Assembly (NCBI RefSeq): GCF_040115645.1
Contig: NW_027096024.1
Span: 62,001 to 126,000 of the forward strand
Length of the DNA stretch: 64,000 bases
DNA from: Euwallacea fornicatus
Taxonomy: Eukaryota; Arthropoda; Insecta; Coleoptera; Curculionidae
Direction: 5' to 3'
The first letter of the stretch is position 1. Every line of letters starts with the position of its first letter. Made by a program: the position numbers and the translations under genes. Positions 11,001 to 23,500 of the stretch are shown in pieces. Under the pieces are notes generated by a model. That model was not told the DNA's origin. It saw nothing but the letters and a program-made list of their open reading frames with translations, and searched no databases.

Positions 11001-13521
11001 TTTCCAAGAAAAATAGCACTTTATGTGCTCAAACACACAACTTTTGTGACTTTTCAAACTTTGAAGCTCTATAACTTTGGCAAATGTGGACCAAATTTGT
11101 TAAACAAAGTGTCACATTAATTAGCTCGACAAGATTTGAAGATGTCACAACACATCATGATTGCATCTTGTTGAATTTCCAAGAAAAATAGTACTTTATG
11201 TGCTCAAACACACAACTTTAGTGACTTTTCAAACTTTGAAGCTCGATAACTTCGGCAAATGTGGACCAAAGTTGTTAAACAAACTGTCAAATTAATCAGC
11301 TAGACGAGATTTTGAAGATGTCACAACACATCATGATTGCATCTTGTTGAATTTCCAAGAAAAATAGTACTTTATGTGCTCAAACACACAACTTTAGTGA
11401 CTTTTCAAACTTTGAAGCTCGATAACTTCGGCAAATGTGGACCAAAGTTGTTAAACAAACTGTCAAATTAATCAGCTAGACGAGATTTTGAAGATGTCAC
11501 AACACATCATGATTGCATCTTGTTGAATTTCCAAGAAAAATAGTACTTTATGTGCTCAAACACACAACTTTTGTGACTTTTCAAACTTTGAAGCTCGATA
11601 ACTTCGGCAAATGTGGACCAAAGTTGTTAAACAAACTGTCAAATTAATCAGCTCGACGAGATTTTGAAGATGTCACAACACATCATGATTGCATCTTGTT
11701 GAATTTCCAAGAAAAATGGTACTTTATGTGCTCAAACACACAACTTTTGTGACTTTTCAAACTTTGAAGCTCTATAACTTTGGCAAATGTGGACCAAAGT
11801 TGTTAAACAAACTGTCAAATTAATCAGCTAGACGAGATTTTGAAGATGTCACAACACATCATGATTGCATCTTGTTGAATTTCCAAGAAAAAAAGTACTT
11901 TATGTGCTCAAACACACAACTTTTGTGACTTTTCAAACTTTGAAGCTCTATAACTTTGGCAAATGTGGACCAAATTTGTTAAACAAAGTGTCACATTAAT
12001 TAGCTCGACAAGATTTGAAGATGTCACAACACATCATGATTGCATCTTGTTGAATTTCCAAGAAAAATAGTACTTTATGTGCTCAAACACACAACTTTTG
12101 TGACTTTTAAAACTTTGAAGCTCGATAACTTCGGCAAATGTGGACCAAAGTTGTTAAACAAACTGTCAAATTAAACACTTCAACGGGATTTTGAAGATGT
12201 CACGACACATCATGATTGCATCTTGTTGAATTTCCAAGAAAAATAGTACTTTATGTGCTCAAACACACAACTTTAGTGACTTTTCAAACTTTGAAGCTCG
12301 ATAACTTCGGCAAATGTGGACCAAAGTTGTTAAACAAACTGTCAAATTAATCAGCTAGACGAGATTTTGAAGATGTCACAACACATCATGATTGCATCTT
12401 GTTGAATTTCCAAGAAAAATAGCACTTTATGTGCTCAAACACACAACTTTTGTGACTTTTCAAACTTTGAAGCTCGATAACTTCGGCAAATGTGGACCAA
12501 AGTTGTTAAACAAACTGTCAAATTAATCAGCTCGACGAGATTTTGAAGATGTCACAACACATCATGATTGCATCTTGTTGAATTTCCAAGAAAAATAGTA
12601 CTTTATGTGCTCAAACACACAACTTTTGTGACTTTTCAAACTTTGAAGCTCGATAACTTCGGCAAATGTGGACCAAAGTTGTTAAACAAACTGTCAAATT
12701 AATCAGCTCGACGAGATTTTGAAGATGTCACAACACATCATGATTGCATCTTGTTGAATTTCCAAGAAAAATAGTACTTTATGTGCTCAAACACACAACT
12801 TTAGTGACTTTTCAAACTTTGAAGCTCGATAACTTCGGCAAATGTGGACCAAAGTTGTTAAACAAACTGTCAAATTAATCAGCTAGACGAGATTTTGAAG
12901 ATGTCACAACACATCATGATTGCATCTTGTTGAATTTCCAAGAAAAATAGTACTTTATGTGCTCAAACACACAACTTTAGTGACTTTTCAAACTTTGAAG
13001 CTCGATAACTTCGGCAAATGTGGACCAAAGTTGTTAAACAAACTGTCAAATTAATCAGCTAGACGAGATTTTGAAGATGTCACAACACATCATGATTGCA
13101 TCTTGTTGAATTTCCAAGAAAAATAGTACTTTATGTGCTCAAACACACAACTTTTGTGCTTTTCAAACTTTGAAGCTCGATAACTTCGACAAATGTGGAC
13201 CAAATTTGTTAAACAAAGTTTCCAATTACTCAGCTCGACAAGATTTTGAAGATGTCACAACACATCATGATTTCATCTTGTTGACTTTCCAAGAAAAATA
13301 GTACTTTATGTGCTCAAACACACAACTTTTGTGCTTTTCAAAGTTTGAAGCTTGATAACTTCGGCAAATGTGGACCAAATTTGTTAAACAAAGTTTCCAA
13401 TTACTCAGCTCGACAAGATTTTGAAGATGTCACAACACATCATGATTTCATCTTGTTGACTTTCCAAGAAAAATAGTACTTTATGTGCTCAAACACACAA
13501 CTTCTTTGACTTTTCAAACTT

Positions 13522-13696
13522 TGAAGCTCGATAACTTCGGCAAATGTGGACGAAATTTGTCAAACAAAGTTTCCAATTACTCAGCTCGACAAGATTTTGA
13601 AGATGTCACAACACATCATGATTTCATCTTGTTGACTTTCCAAGAAAAATAGTACTTTATGTGCTCAAACACACAACTTTTGTGCTTTTCAAACTT
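13522..13696 (+). repeat. Reference monomer, class F (175 bp)
   Basis: Class F is the most divergent class. It has gacgaaatttgtcaaac in place of gaccaaagttgttaaac, then gtttccaattactcagc, tcgacaag, catgatttcatc and ttgactttcc. A variant with gtttacaattactcagc and gatgtcccaac occurs at 14.7-17.1 kb. F copies are confined to 13.2-17.2 and 26.9-27.9 kb. Confidence 0.85.
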
Positions 13697-14222
13697 TGAA
13701 GCTCGATAACTTCGACAAATGTGGACCAAATTTGTTAAACAAAGTGTCAAATTAAACACCTCAACGAGATTTTGAAGATGTCCCAACACATCATGATTGC
13801 ATCTTGTTGACTTTCCAAGAAAAATAGTACTTTATGTGCTCAAACACACAACTTTTGTGCTTTTCAAAGTTTGAAGCTTGATAACTTCGGCAAATGTGGA
13901 CGAAATTTGTCAAACAAAGTTTCCAATTACTCAGCTCGACAAGATTTTGAAGATGTCACAACACATCATGATTTCATCTTGTTGACTTTCCAAGAAAAAT
14001 AGTACTTTATGTGCTCAAACACACAACTTCTTTGACTTTTCAAACTTTGAAGCTCGATAACTTCGGCAAATGTGGACGAAATTTGTCAAACAAAGTTTAC
14101 AATTACTCAGCTCGACAAGATTTTGAAGATGTCCCAACACATCATGATTGCATCTTGTTGACTTTCCAAGAAAAATAGTACTTTATGTGCTCAAACACAC
14201 AACTTTTGTGCTTTTCAAACTT

Positions 14223-14397
14223 TGAAGCTCGATAACTTCGACAAATGTGGACCAAATTTGTTAAACAAAGTGTCAAATTAAACACCTCAACGAGATTTTG
14301 AAGATGTCCCAACACATCATGATTGCATCTTGTTGACTTTCCAAGAAAAATAGTACTTTATGTGCTCAAACACACAACTTTTGTGCTTTTCAAACTT
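14223..14397 (+). repeat. Reference monomer, class E (175 bp)
   Basis: Class E has cttcgacaaatg, caaagtgtcaaattaaacac, ctcaacgagattttg, gatgtcccaac and ttgactttcc in place of ttgaatttcc. It is concentrated at 13.7-17.5 kb, with a few copies near 18.6, 20.9-21.2 and 62.5-62.9 kb. Confidence 0.85.
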
Positions 14398-14572
14398 TGA
14401 AGCTCGATAACTTCGACAAATGTGGACCAAATTTGTTAAACAAAGTGTCAAATTAAACACCTCAACGAGATTTTGAAGATGTCCCAACACATCATGATTG
14501 CATCTTGTTGACTTTCCAAGAAAAATAGTACTTTATGTGCTCAAACACACAACTTTTGTGCTTTTCAAACTT

Positions 14573-14748
14573 TGAAGCTCGATAACTTCGGCAAATGTGG
14601 ACCAAAGTTGTTAAAAAAACTGTCCAATTAAACACTTCAACGGGATTTTGAAGATGTCACAACACATCATGATTGCATCTTGTTGAATTTCCAAGAAAAA
14701 TGGTACTTTATGTGCTCAAACACAAAACTTTTGTGACTTTTCAAACTT
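14573..14748 (+). repeat. Reference monomer, class G (176 bp)
   Basis: Class G has ttgttaaaaaaactgtcc in place of ttgttaaacaaactgtca, followed by a class D core (cacttcaacggg). The dyad centred on ttgttaaacaa is destroyed. G occurs in the 13-17 kb island, in the 18-mer at about 48.0 and 51.1 kb, and repeatedly from 52.9 kb to the end, so it was moved into young HORs. Confidence 0.8.
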
Positions 14749-17559
14749 TGAAGCTCGATAACTTCAGCAAATGTGGACGAAATTTGTCAAACAAAGTTTA
14801 CAATTACTCAGCTCGACAAGATTTTGAAGATGTCCCAACACATCATGATTGCATCTTGTTGAATTTCCAAGAAAAATAGTACTTTATGTGCTCAAACACA
14901 CAACTTTTGTGACTTTTCAAACTTTGAAGCTCGATAACTTGGGCAAATGTGGACCAAAGTTGTTAAAAAAACTGTCCAATTAAACACTTCAACGGGATTT
15001 TGAAGATGTCACAACACATCATGATTGCATCTTGTTGAATTTCCAAGAAAAATGGTACTTTATGTGCTCAAACACAAAACTTTTGTGACTTTTCAAACTT
15101 TGAAGCTCGATAACTTCGGCAAATGTGGACGAAATTTGTCAAACAAAGTTTACAATTACTCAGCTCGACAAGATTTTGAAGATGTCCCAACACATCATGA
15201 TTGCATCTTGTTGACTTTCCAAGAAAAATAGTACTTTATGTGCTCAAACACACAACTTTTGTGCTTTTCAAACTTTGAAGCTCGATAACTTCGACAAATG
15301 TGGACCAAATTTGTTAAACAAAGTGTCAAATTAAACACCTCAACGAGATTTTGAAGATGTCCCAACACATCATGATTGCATCTTGTTGACTTTCCAAGAA
15401 AAATAGTACTTTATGTGCTCAAACACACAACTTTTGTGACTTTTCAAACTTTGAAGCTCGATAACTTCGACAAATGTGGACCAAATTTGTTAAACAAAGT
15501 GTCAAATTAAACACCTCAACGAGATTTTGAAGATGTCCCAACACATCATGATTGCATCTTGTTGACTTTCCAAGAAAAATAGTACTTTATGTGCTCAAAC
15601 ACACAACTTTTGTGCTTTTCAAACTTTGAAGCTCGATAACTTCGACAAATGTGGACCAAATTTGTTAAACAAAGTGTCAAATTAAACACCTCAACGAGAT
15701 TTTGAAGATGTCCCAACACATCATGATTGCATCTTGTTGAATTTCCAAGAAAAATAGCACTTTATGTGCTCAAACACACAACTTTTGTGACTTTTCAAAC
15801 TTTGAAGCTCGATAACTTGGGCAAATGTGGACCAAAGTTGTTAAAAAAACTGTCCAATTAAACACTTCAACGGGATTTTGAAGATGTCACAACACATCAT
15901 GATTGCATCTTGTTGAATTTCCAAGAAAAATAGTACTTTATGTGCTCAAACACACAACTTTTGTGCTTTTCAAACTTTGAAGCTCGATAACTTCGGCAAA
16001 TGTGGACCAAAGTTGTTAAAAAAACTGTCCAATTAAACACTTCAACGGGATTTTGAAGATGTCACAACACATCATGATTGCATCTTGTTGAATTTCCAAG
16101 AAAAATAGCACTTTATGTGCTCAAACACACAACTTTTGTGACTTTTCAAACTTTGAAGCTCGATAACTTGGGCAAATGTGGACCAAAGTTGTTAAAAAAA
16201 CTGTCCAATTAAACACTTCAACGGGATTTTGAAGATGTCACAACACATCATGATTGCATCTTGTTGAATTTCCAAGAAAAATGGTACTTTATGTGCTCAA
16301 ACACACAACTTTTGTGACTTTTCAAACTTTGAAGCTCGATAACTTCGGCAAATGTGGACGAAATTTGTCAAACAAAGTTTACAATTACTCAGCTCGACAA
16401 GATTTTGAAGATGTCCCAACACATCATGATTGCATCTTGTTGACTTTCCAAGAAAAATAGTACTTTATGTGCTCAAACACACAACTTTTGTGCTTTTCAA
16501 ACTTTGAAGCTCGATAACTTCGACAAATGTGGACCAAATTTGTTAAACAAAGTGTCAAATTAAACACCTCAACGAGATTTTGAAGATGTCCCAACACATC
16601 ATGATTGCATCTTGTTGACTTTCCAAGAAAAATAGTACTTTATGTGCTCAAACACACAACTTTTGTGACTTTTCAAACTTTGAAGCTCGATAACTTCGGC
16701 AAATGTGGACCAAAGTTGTTAAACAAACTGTCAAATTAAACACTTCAACGGGATTTTGAAGATGTCACGACACATCATGATTGCATCTTGTTGAATTTCC
16801 AAGAAAAATAGTACTTTATGTGCTCAAACACACAACTTTTGTGACTTTTCAAACTTTGAAGCTCGATAACTTGGGCAAATGTGGACCAAAGTTGTTAAAA
16901 AAACTGTCCAATTAAACACTTCAACGGGATTTTGAAGATGTCACAACACATCATGATTGCATCTTGTTGAATTTCCAAGAAAAATGGTACTTTATGTGCT
17001 CAAACACACAACTTTTGTGACTTTTCAAACTTTCAAGCTCGATAACTTCGGCAAATGTGGACGAAATTTGTCAAACAAAGTTTACAATTACTCAGCTCGA
17101 CAAGATTTTGAAGATGTCCCAACACATCATGATTGCATCTTGTTGACTTTCCAAGAAAAATAGTACTTTATGTGCTCAAACACAAAACTTTTGTGACTTT
17201 TCAAACTTTGAAGCTCGATAACTTTGGCAAATGTGGACCAAATTTGTTAAACAAAGTGTTACATTAATTAGCTCGACAAGATTTGAAGATGTCACAACAC
17301 ATCATGATTGCATCTTGTTGACTTTCCAAGAAAAATAGTACTTTATGTGCTCAAACACACAACTTTTGTGACTTTTCAAACTTTGAAGCTCGATAACTTC
17401 GACAAATGTGGACCAAATTTGTTAAACAAAGTGTCAAATTAAACACCTCAACGAGATTTTGAAGATGTCACAACACATCATGATTGCATCTTGTTGAATT
17501 TCCAAGAAAAATAGCACTTTATGTGCTCAAACACACAACTTTTGTGACTTTTCAAACTT

Positions 17560-20500
17560 TGAAGCTCGATAACTTCGGCAAATGTGGACCAAAGTTGTTA
17601 AACAAACTGTCAAATTAAACACTTCAACGGGATTTTGAAGATGTCACGACACATCATGATTGCATCTTGTTGAATTTCCAAGAAAAATAGTACTTTATGT
17701 GCTCAAACACACAACTTTTGTGACTTTTCAAACTTTGAAGCTCGATAACTTTGGCAAATGTGGACCAAATTTGTTAAACAAAGTGTTACATTAATTAGCT
17801 CGACAAGATTTGAAGATGTCACAACACATCATGATTGCATCTTGTTGAATTTCCAAGAAAAATAGCACTTTATGTGCTCAAACACACAACTTTTGTGACT
17901 TTTCAAACTTTGAAGCTCGATAACTTCGGCAAATGTGGACCAAATTTGTTAAACAAAGTGTCACATTAATTAGCTCGACGAGATTTTGAAGATATCTCAA
18001 CACATCATGATTGCATCTTGTTGAATTTCCAAGAAAAATAGCACTTTATGTGCTCAAACACACAACTTTTGTGACTTTTAAAACTTTGAAGCTCGATAAC
18101 TTCGGCAAATGTGGACCAAAGTTGTTAAACAAACTGTCAAATTAAACACTTCAACGGGATTTTGAAGATGTCACGACACATCATGATTGCATCTTGTTGA
18201 ATTTCCAAGAAAAATAGTACTTTATGTGCTCAAACACACAACTTTTGTGCTTTTCAAACTTTGAAGCTCGATAACTTCGGCAAATGTGGACCAAATTTGT
18301 TAAACAAACTGTCAAATTAATCAGCTCGACGAGATTTTGAAGATATCTCAACACATCATGATTGCATCTTGTTGAATTTCCAAGAAAAATGGTACTTTAT
18401 GTGCTCAAACACACAACTTTTGTGACTTTTCAAACTTTGAAGCTCGATAACTTCGGCAAATGTGGACCAAAGTTGTTAAACAAACTGTCAAATTAATCAG
18501 CTAGACGAGATTTTGAAGATGTCACAACACATCATGATTGCATCTTGTTGAATTTTCAAGAAAAAAAGTACTTTATGTGCTCAAACACACAACTTTTGTG
18601 ACTTTTCAAACTTTGAAGCACTATAACTTTGGCAAATGTGGACCAAATTTGTTAAACAAAGTGTCAAATTAAACACCTCAACGAGATTTTGAAGATGTCA
18701 CAACACATCATGATTGCATCTTGTTGAATTTCCAAGAAAAATAGCACTTTATGTGCTCAAACACACAACTTTTGTGACTTTTCAAACTTTGAAGCTCGAT
18801 AACTTCGGCAAATGTGGACCAAAGTTGTTAAACAAACTGTCAAATTAATCAGCTAGACGAGATTTTGAAGATGTCACAACACATCATGATTGCATCTTGT
18901 TGAATTTCCAAGAAAAATAGTACTTTATGTGCTCAAACACACAACTTTTGTGACTTTTCAAACTTTGAAGCTCGATAACTTCGGCAAATGTGTACCAAAG
19001 TTGTTAAACAAACTGTCAAATTAATCAGCTAGACGAGATTTTGAAGATGTCACAACACATCACGATTGCATCTTGTTGAATTTCCAAGAAAAATAGCACT
19101 TTATGTGCTCAAACACACAACTTTTGTGACTTTTCAAACTTTGAAGCTCGATAACTTCGGCAAATGTGGACCAAAGTTGTTAAACAAACTGTCAAATTAA
19201 TCAGCTAGACGAGATTTTGAAGATGTCACAACACATCACGATTGCATCTTGTTGAATTTCCAAGAAAAATAGCACTTTATGTGCTCAAACACACAACTTT
19301 TGTGACTTTTCAAACTTTGAAGCTCGATAACTTCGGCAAATGTGGACCAAATTTGTTAAACAAAGTGTCACATTAATTAGCTCGACGAGATTTTGAAGAT
19401 ATCTCAACACATCATGATTGCATCTTGTTGAATTTCCAAGAAAAATAGCACTTTATGTGCTCAAACACACAACTTTTGTGACTTTTCAAACTTTGAAGCT
19501 CGATAACTTCGGCAAATGTGGACCAAAGTTGTTAAACAAACTGTCAAATTAAACACTTCAACGGGATTCTGAAGATGTCACGACACATCATGATTGCATC
19601 TTGTTGAATTTCCAAGAAAAATAGTACTTTATGTGCTCAAACACACAACTTTTGTGACTTTTCAAACTTTGAAGCTCGATAACTTCGGCAAATGTGGACC
19701 AAAGTTGTTAAACAAACTGTCAAATTAATCAGCTAGACGAGATTTTGAAGACGTCACAACACATCATGATTGCATCTTGTTGAATTTCCAAGAAAAATAG
19801 CACTTTATGTGCTCAAACACACAACTTTTGTGACTTTTCAAACTTTGAAGCTCTATAACTTTGGCAAATGTGGACCAAATTTGTTAAACAAAGTGTCACA
19901 TTAATTAGCTCGACAAGATTTGAACATGTCACAACACATCATGATTGCATCTTGTTGAATTTCCAAGAAAAATAGTACTTTATGTGCTCAAACACACAAC
20001 TTTAGTGACTTTTCAAACTTTGAAGCTCGATAACTTCGGCAAATGTGGACCAAATTTGTTAAACAAAGTGTCACATTAATTAGCTCGACAAGATTTGAAG
20101 ATGTCACAACACATCATGATTGCATCTTGTTGAATTTCCAAGAAAAATAGCACTTTATGTGCTCAAACACACAACTTTTGTGACTTTTCAAACTTTGAAG
20201 CTCTATAACTTTGGCAAATGTGGACCAAATTTGTTAAACAAAGTGTCACATTAATTAGCTCGACAAGATTTGAAGATGTCACAACACATCATGATTGCAT
20301 CTTGTTGAATTTCCAAGAAAAATAGTACTTTATGTGCTCAAACACACAACTTTAGTGACTTTTCAAACTTTGAAGCTCGATAACTTCGGCAAATGTGGAC
20401 CAAAGTTGTTAAACAAACTGTCAAATTAATCAGCTAGACGAGATTTTGAAGATGTCACAACACATCATGATTGCATCTTGTTGAATTTCCAAGAAAAATA

Positions 20501-23500
20501 GTACTTTATGTGCTCAAACACACAACTTTAGTGACTTTTCAAACTTTGAAGCTCGATAACTTCGGCAAATGTGGACCAAATTTGTTAAACAAAGTGTCAC
20601 ATTAATTAGCTCGACAAGATTTGAAGATGTCACAACACATCATGATTGCATCTTGTTGAATTTCCAAGAAAAATAGCACTTTATGTGCTCAAACACACAA
20701 CTTTTGTGACTTTTCAAACTTTGAAGCTCTATAACTTTGGCAAATGTGGACCAAAGTTGTTAAACAAACTGTCAAATTAATCAGCTCGACGAGATTTTGA
20801 AGATATCTCAACACATCATGATTGCATCTTGTTGAATTTCCAAGAAAAATAGTACTTTATGTGCTCAAACACACAACTTTTGTGCTTTTCAAAGTTTGAA
20901 GCTCGATAACTTCGGCAAATGTGGACCAAATTTGTTAAACAAAGTGTCAAATTAAACACCTCAACGAGATTTTGAAGATGTCCCAACACATCATGATTGC
21001 ATCTTGTTGACTTTCCAAGAAAAATAGTACTTTATGTGCTCAAACACACAACTTTTGTGACTTTTCAAACTTTGAAGCTCGATAACTTCGACAAATGTGG
21101 ACCAAATTTGTTAAACAAAGTGTCAAATTAAACACCTCAACGAGATTTTGAAGATGTCACAACACATCATGATTGCATCTTGTTGAATTTCCAAGAAAAA
21201 TAGCACTTTATGTGCTCAAACACACAACTTTTGTGACTTTTCAAACTTTGAAGCTCGATAACTTCGGCAAATGTGGACCAAAGTTGTTAAACAAACTGTC
21301 AAATTAATCAGCTAGACGAGATTTTGAAGATGTCACAACACATCACGATTGCATCTTGTTGAATTTCCAAGAAAAATAGCACTTTATGTGCTCAAACACA
21401 CAACTTTTGTGACTTTTCAAACTTTGAAGCTCGATAACTTCGGCAAATGTGGACCAAAGTTGTTAAACAAACTGTCAAATTAATCAGCTAGACGAGATTT
21501 TGAAGATGTCACAACACATCACGATTGCATCTTGTTGAATTTCCAAGAAAAATAGCACTTTATGTGCTCAAACACACAACTTTTGTGACTTTTCAAACTT
21601 TGAAGCTCGATAACTTCGGCAAATGTGGACCAAATTTGTTAAACAAAGTGTCACATTAATTAGCTCGACGAGATTTTGAAGATATCTCAACACATCATGA
21701 TTGCATCTTGTTGAATTTCCAAGAAAAATAGCACTTTATGTGCTCAAACACACAACTTTTGTGACTTTTCAAACTTTGAAGCTCGATAACTTCGGCAAAT
21801 GTGGACCAAAGTTGTTAAACAAACTGTCAAATTAAACACTTCAACGGGATTCTGAAGATGTCACGACACATCATGATTGCATCTTGTTGAATTTCCAAGA
21901 AAAATAGTACTTTATGTGCTCAAACACACAACTTTTGTGACTTTTCAAACTTTGAAGCTCTATAACTTTGGCAAATGTGGACCAAATTTGTTAAACAAAG
22001 TGTCACATTAATTAGCTCGACAAGATTTGAAGATGTCACAACACATCATGATTGCATCTTGTTGAATTTCCAAGAAAAATAGTACTTTATGTGCTCAAAC
22101 ACACAACTTTAGTGACTTTTCAAACTTTGAAGCTCGATAACTTCGGCAAATGTGGACCAAATTTGTTAAACAAAGTGTCACATTAATTAGCTCGACAAGA
22201 TTTGAAGATGTCACAACACATCATGATTGCATCTTGTTGAATTTCCAAGAAAAATAGCACTTTATGTGCTCAAACACACAACTTTTGTGACTTTTCAAAC
22301 TTTGAAGCTCTATAACTTTGGCAAATGTGGACCAAATTTGTTAAACAAAGTGTCACATTAATTAGCTCGACAAGATTTGAAGATGTCACAACACATCATG
22401 ATTGCATCTTGTTGAATTTCCAAGAAAAATAGCACTTTATGTGCTCAAACACACAACTTTTGTGACTTTTCAAACTTTGAAGCTCTATAACTTTGGCAAA
22501 TGTGGACCAAATTTGTTAAACAAAGTGTCACATTAATTAGCTCGACAAGATTTGAAGATGTCACAACACATCATGATTGCATCTTGTTGAATTTCCAAGA
22601 AAAATAGTACTTTATGTGCTCAAACACACAACTTTAGTGACTTTTCAAACTTTGAAGCTCGATAACTTCGGCAAATGTGGACCAAAGTTGTTAAACAAAC
22701 TGTCAAATTAATCAGCTAGACGAGATTTTGAAGATGTCACAACACATCATGATTGCATCTTGTTGAATTTCCAAGAAAAATAGTACTTTATGTGCTCAAA
22801 CACACAACTTTAGTGACTTTTCAAACTTTGAAGCTCGATAACTTCGGCAAATGTGGACCAAAGTTGTTAAACAAACTGTCAAATTAATCAGCTAGACGAG
22901 ATTTTGAAGATGTCACAACACATCATGATTGCATCTTGTTGAATTTCCAAGAAAAATAGCACTTTATGTGCTCAAACACACAACTTTTGTGACTTTTCAA
23001 ACTTTGAAGCTCGATAACTTCGGCAAATGTGGACCAAAGTTGTTAAACAAACTGTCAAATTAATCAGCTCGACGAGATTTTGAAGATGTCACAACACATC
23101 ATGATTGCATCTTGTTGAATTTCCAAGAAAAATAGTACTTTATGTGCTCAAACACACAACTTTTGTGACTTTTCAAACTTTGAAGCTCGATAACTTCGGC
23201 AAATGTGGACCAAAGTTGTTAAACAAACTGTCAAATTAATCAGCTCGACGAGATTTTGAAGATGTCACAACACATCATGATTGCATCTTGTTGAATTTCC
23301 AAGAAAAATGGTACTTTATGTGCTCAAACACACAACTTTTGTGACTTTTAAAACTTTGAAGCTCGATAACTTCGGCAAATGTGGACCAAAGTTGTTAAAC
23401 AAACTGTCAAATTAATCAGCTAGACGAGATTTTGAAGATGTCACAACACATCATGATTGCATCTTGTTGAATTTCCAAGAAAAAAAGTACTTTATGTGCT

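Larger units (their letters stand above)
1..13170. repeat. Mixed A/B/C/D/H satellite block
   Basis: About 75 monomers of classes A, B, C, D and H. They include a near-perfect duplication at offset 3,161 bp and another at offset 3,863 bp, and A/B runs from 8.0 kb marked by acttta-gtgac. No gene-like or unique sequence is present. The right edge is set where class F copies begin. Confidence 0.85.
13171..17559. repeat. Divergent E/F/G satellite island 1
   Basis: About 25 monomers, mostly of classes E, F and G, which are rare elsewhere. Hallmarks are ttgactttcc, gacgaaatttgtc, gatttcatc, gatgtcccaac and ttgttaaaaaaactg. Several copies are chimeras, such as an F core with an E-type gatgtcccaac, and ordinary D and B copies (about 16.7-16.85 and 17.2-17.38 kb) interrupt it. 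It is probably an older or separately homogenised subfamily. Confidence 0.85.

Noticed and set aside
14673..17163. 68-codon plus-strand open frames at 14673, 15025, 16254 and 16957
   Set aside because: Each starts at TTG and is one satellite monomer plus overlap, open because F-class changes remove stops. 176 bp is not a multiple of three, so no frame continues through the array. They recur because the monomer recurs, not through protein selection.
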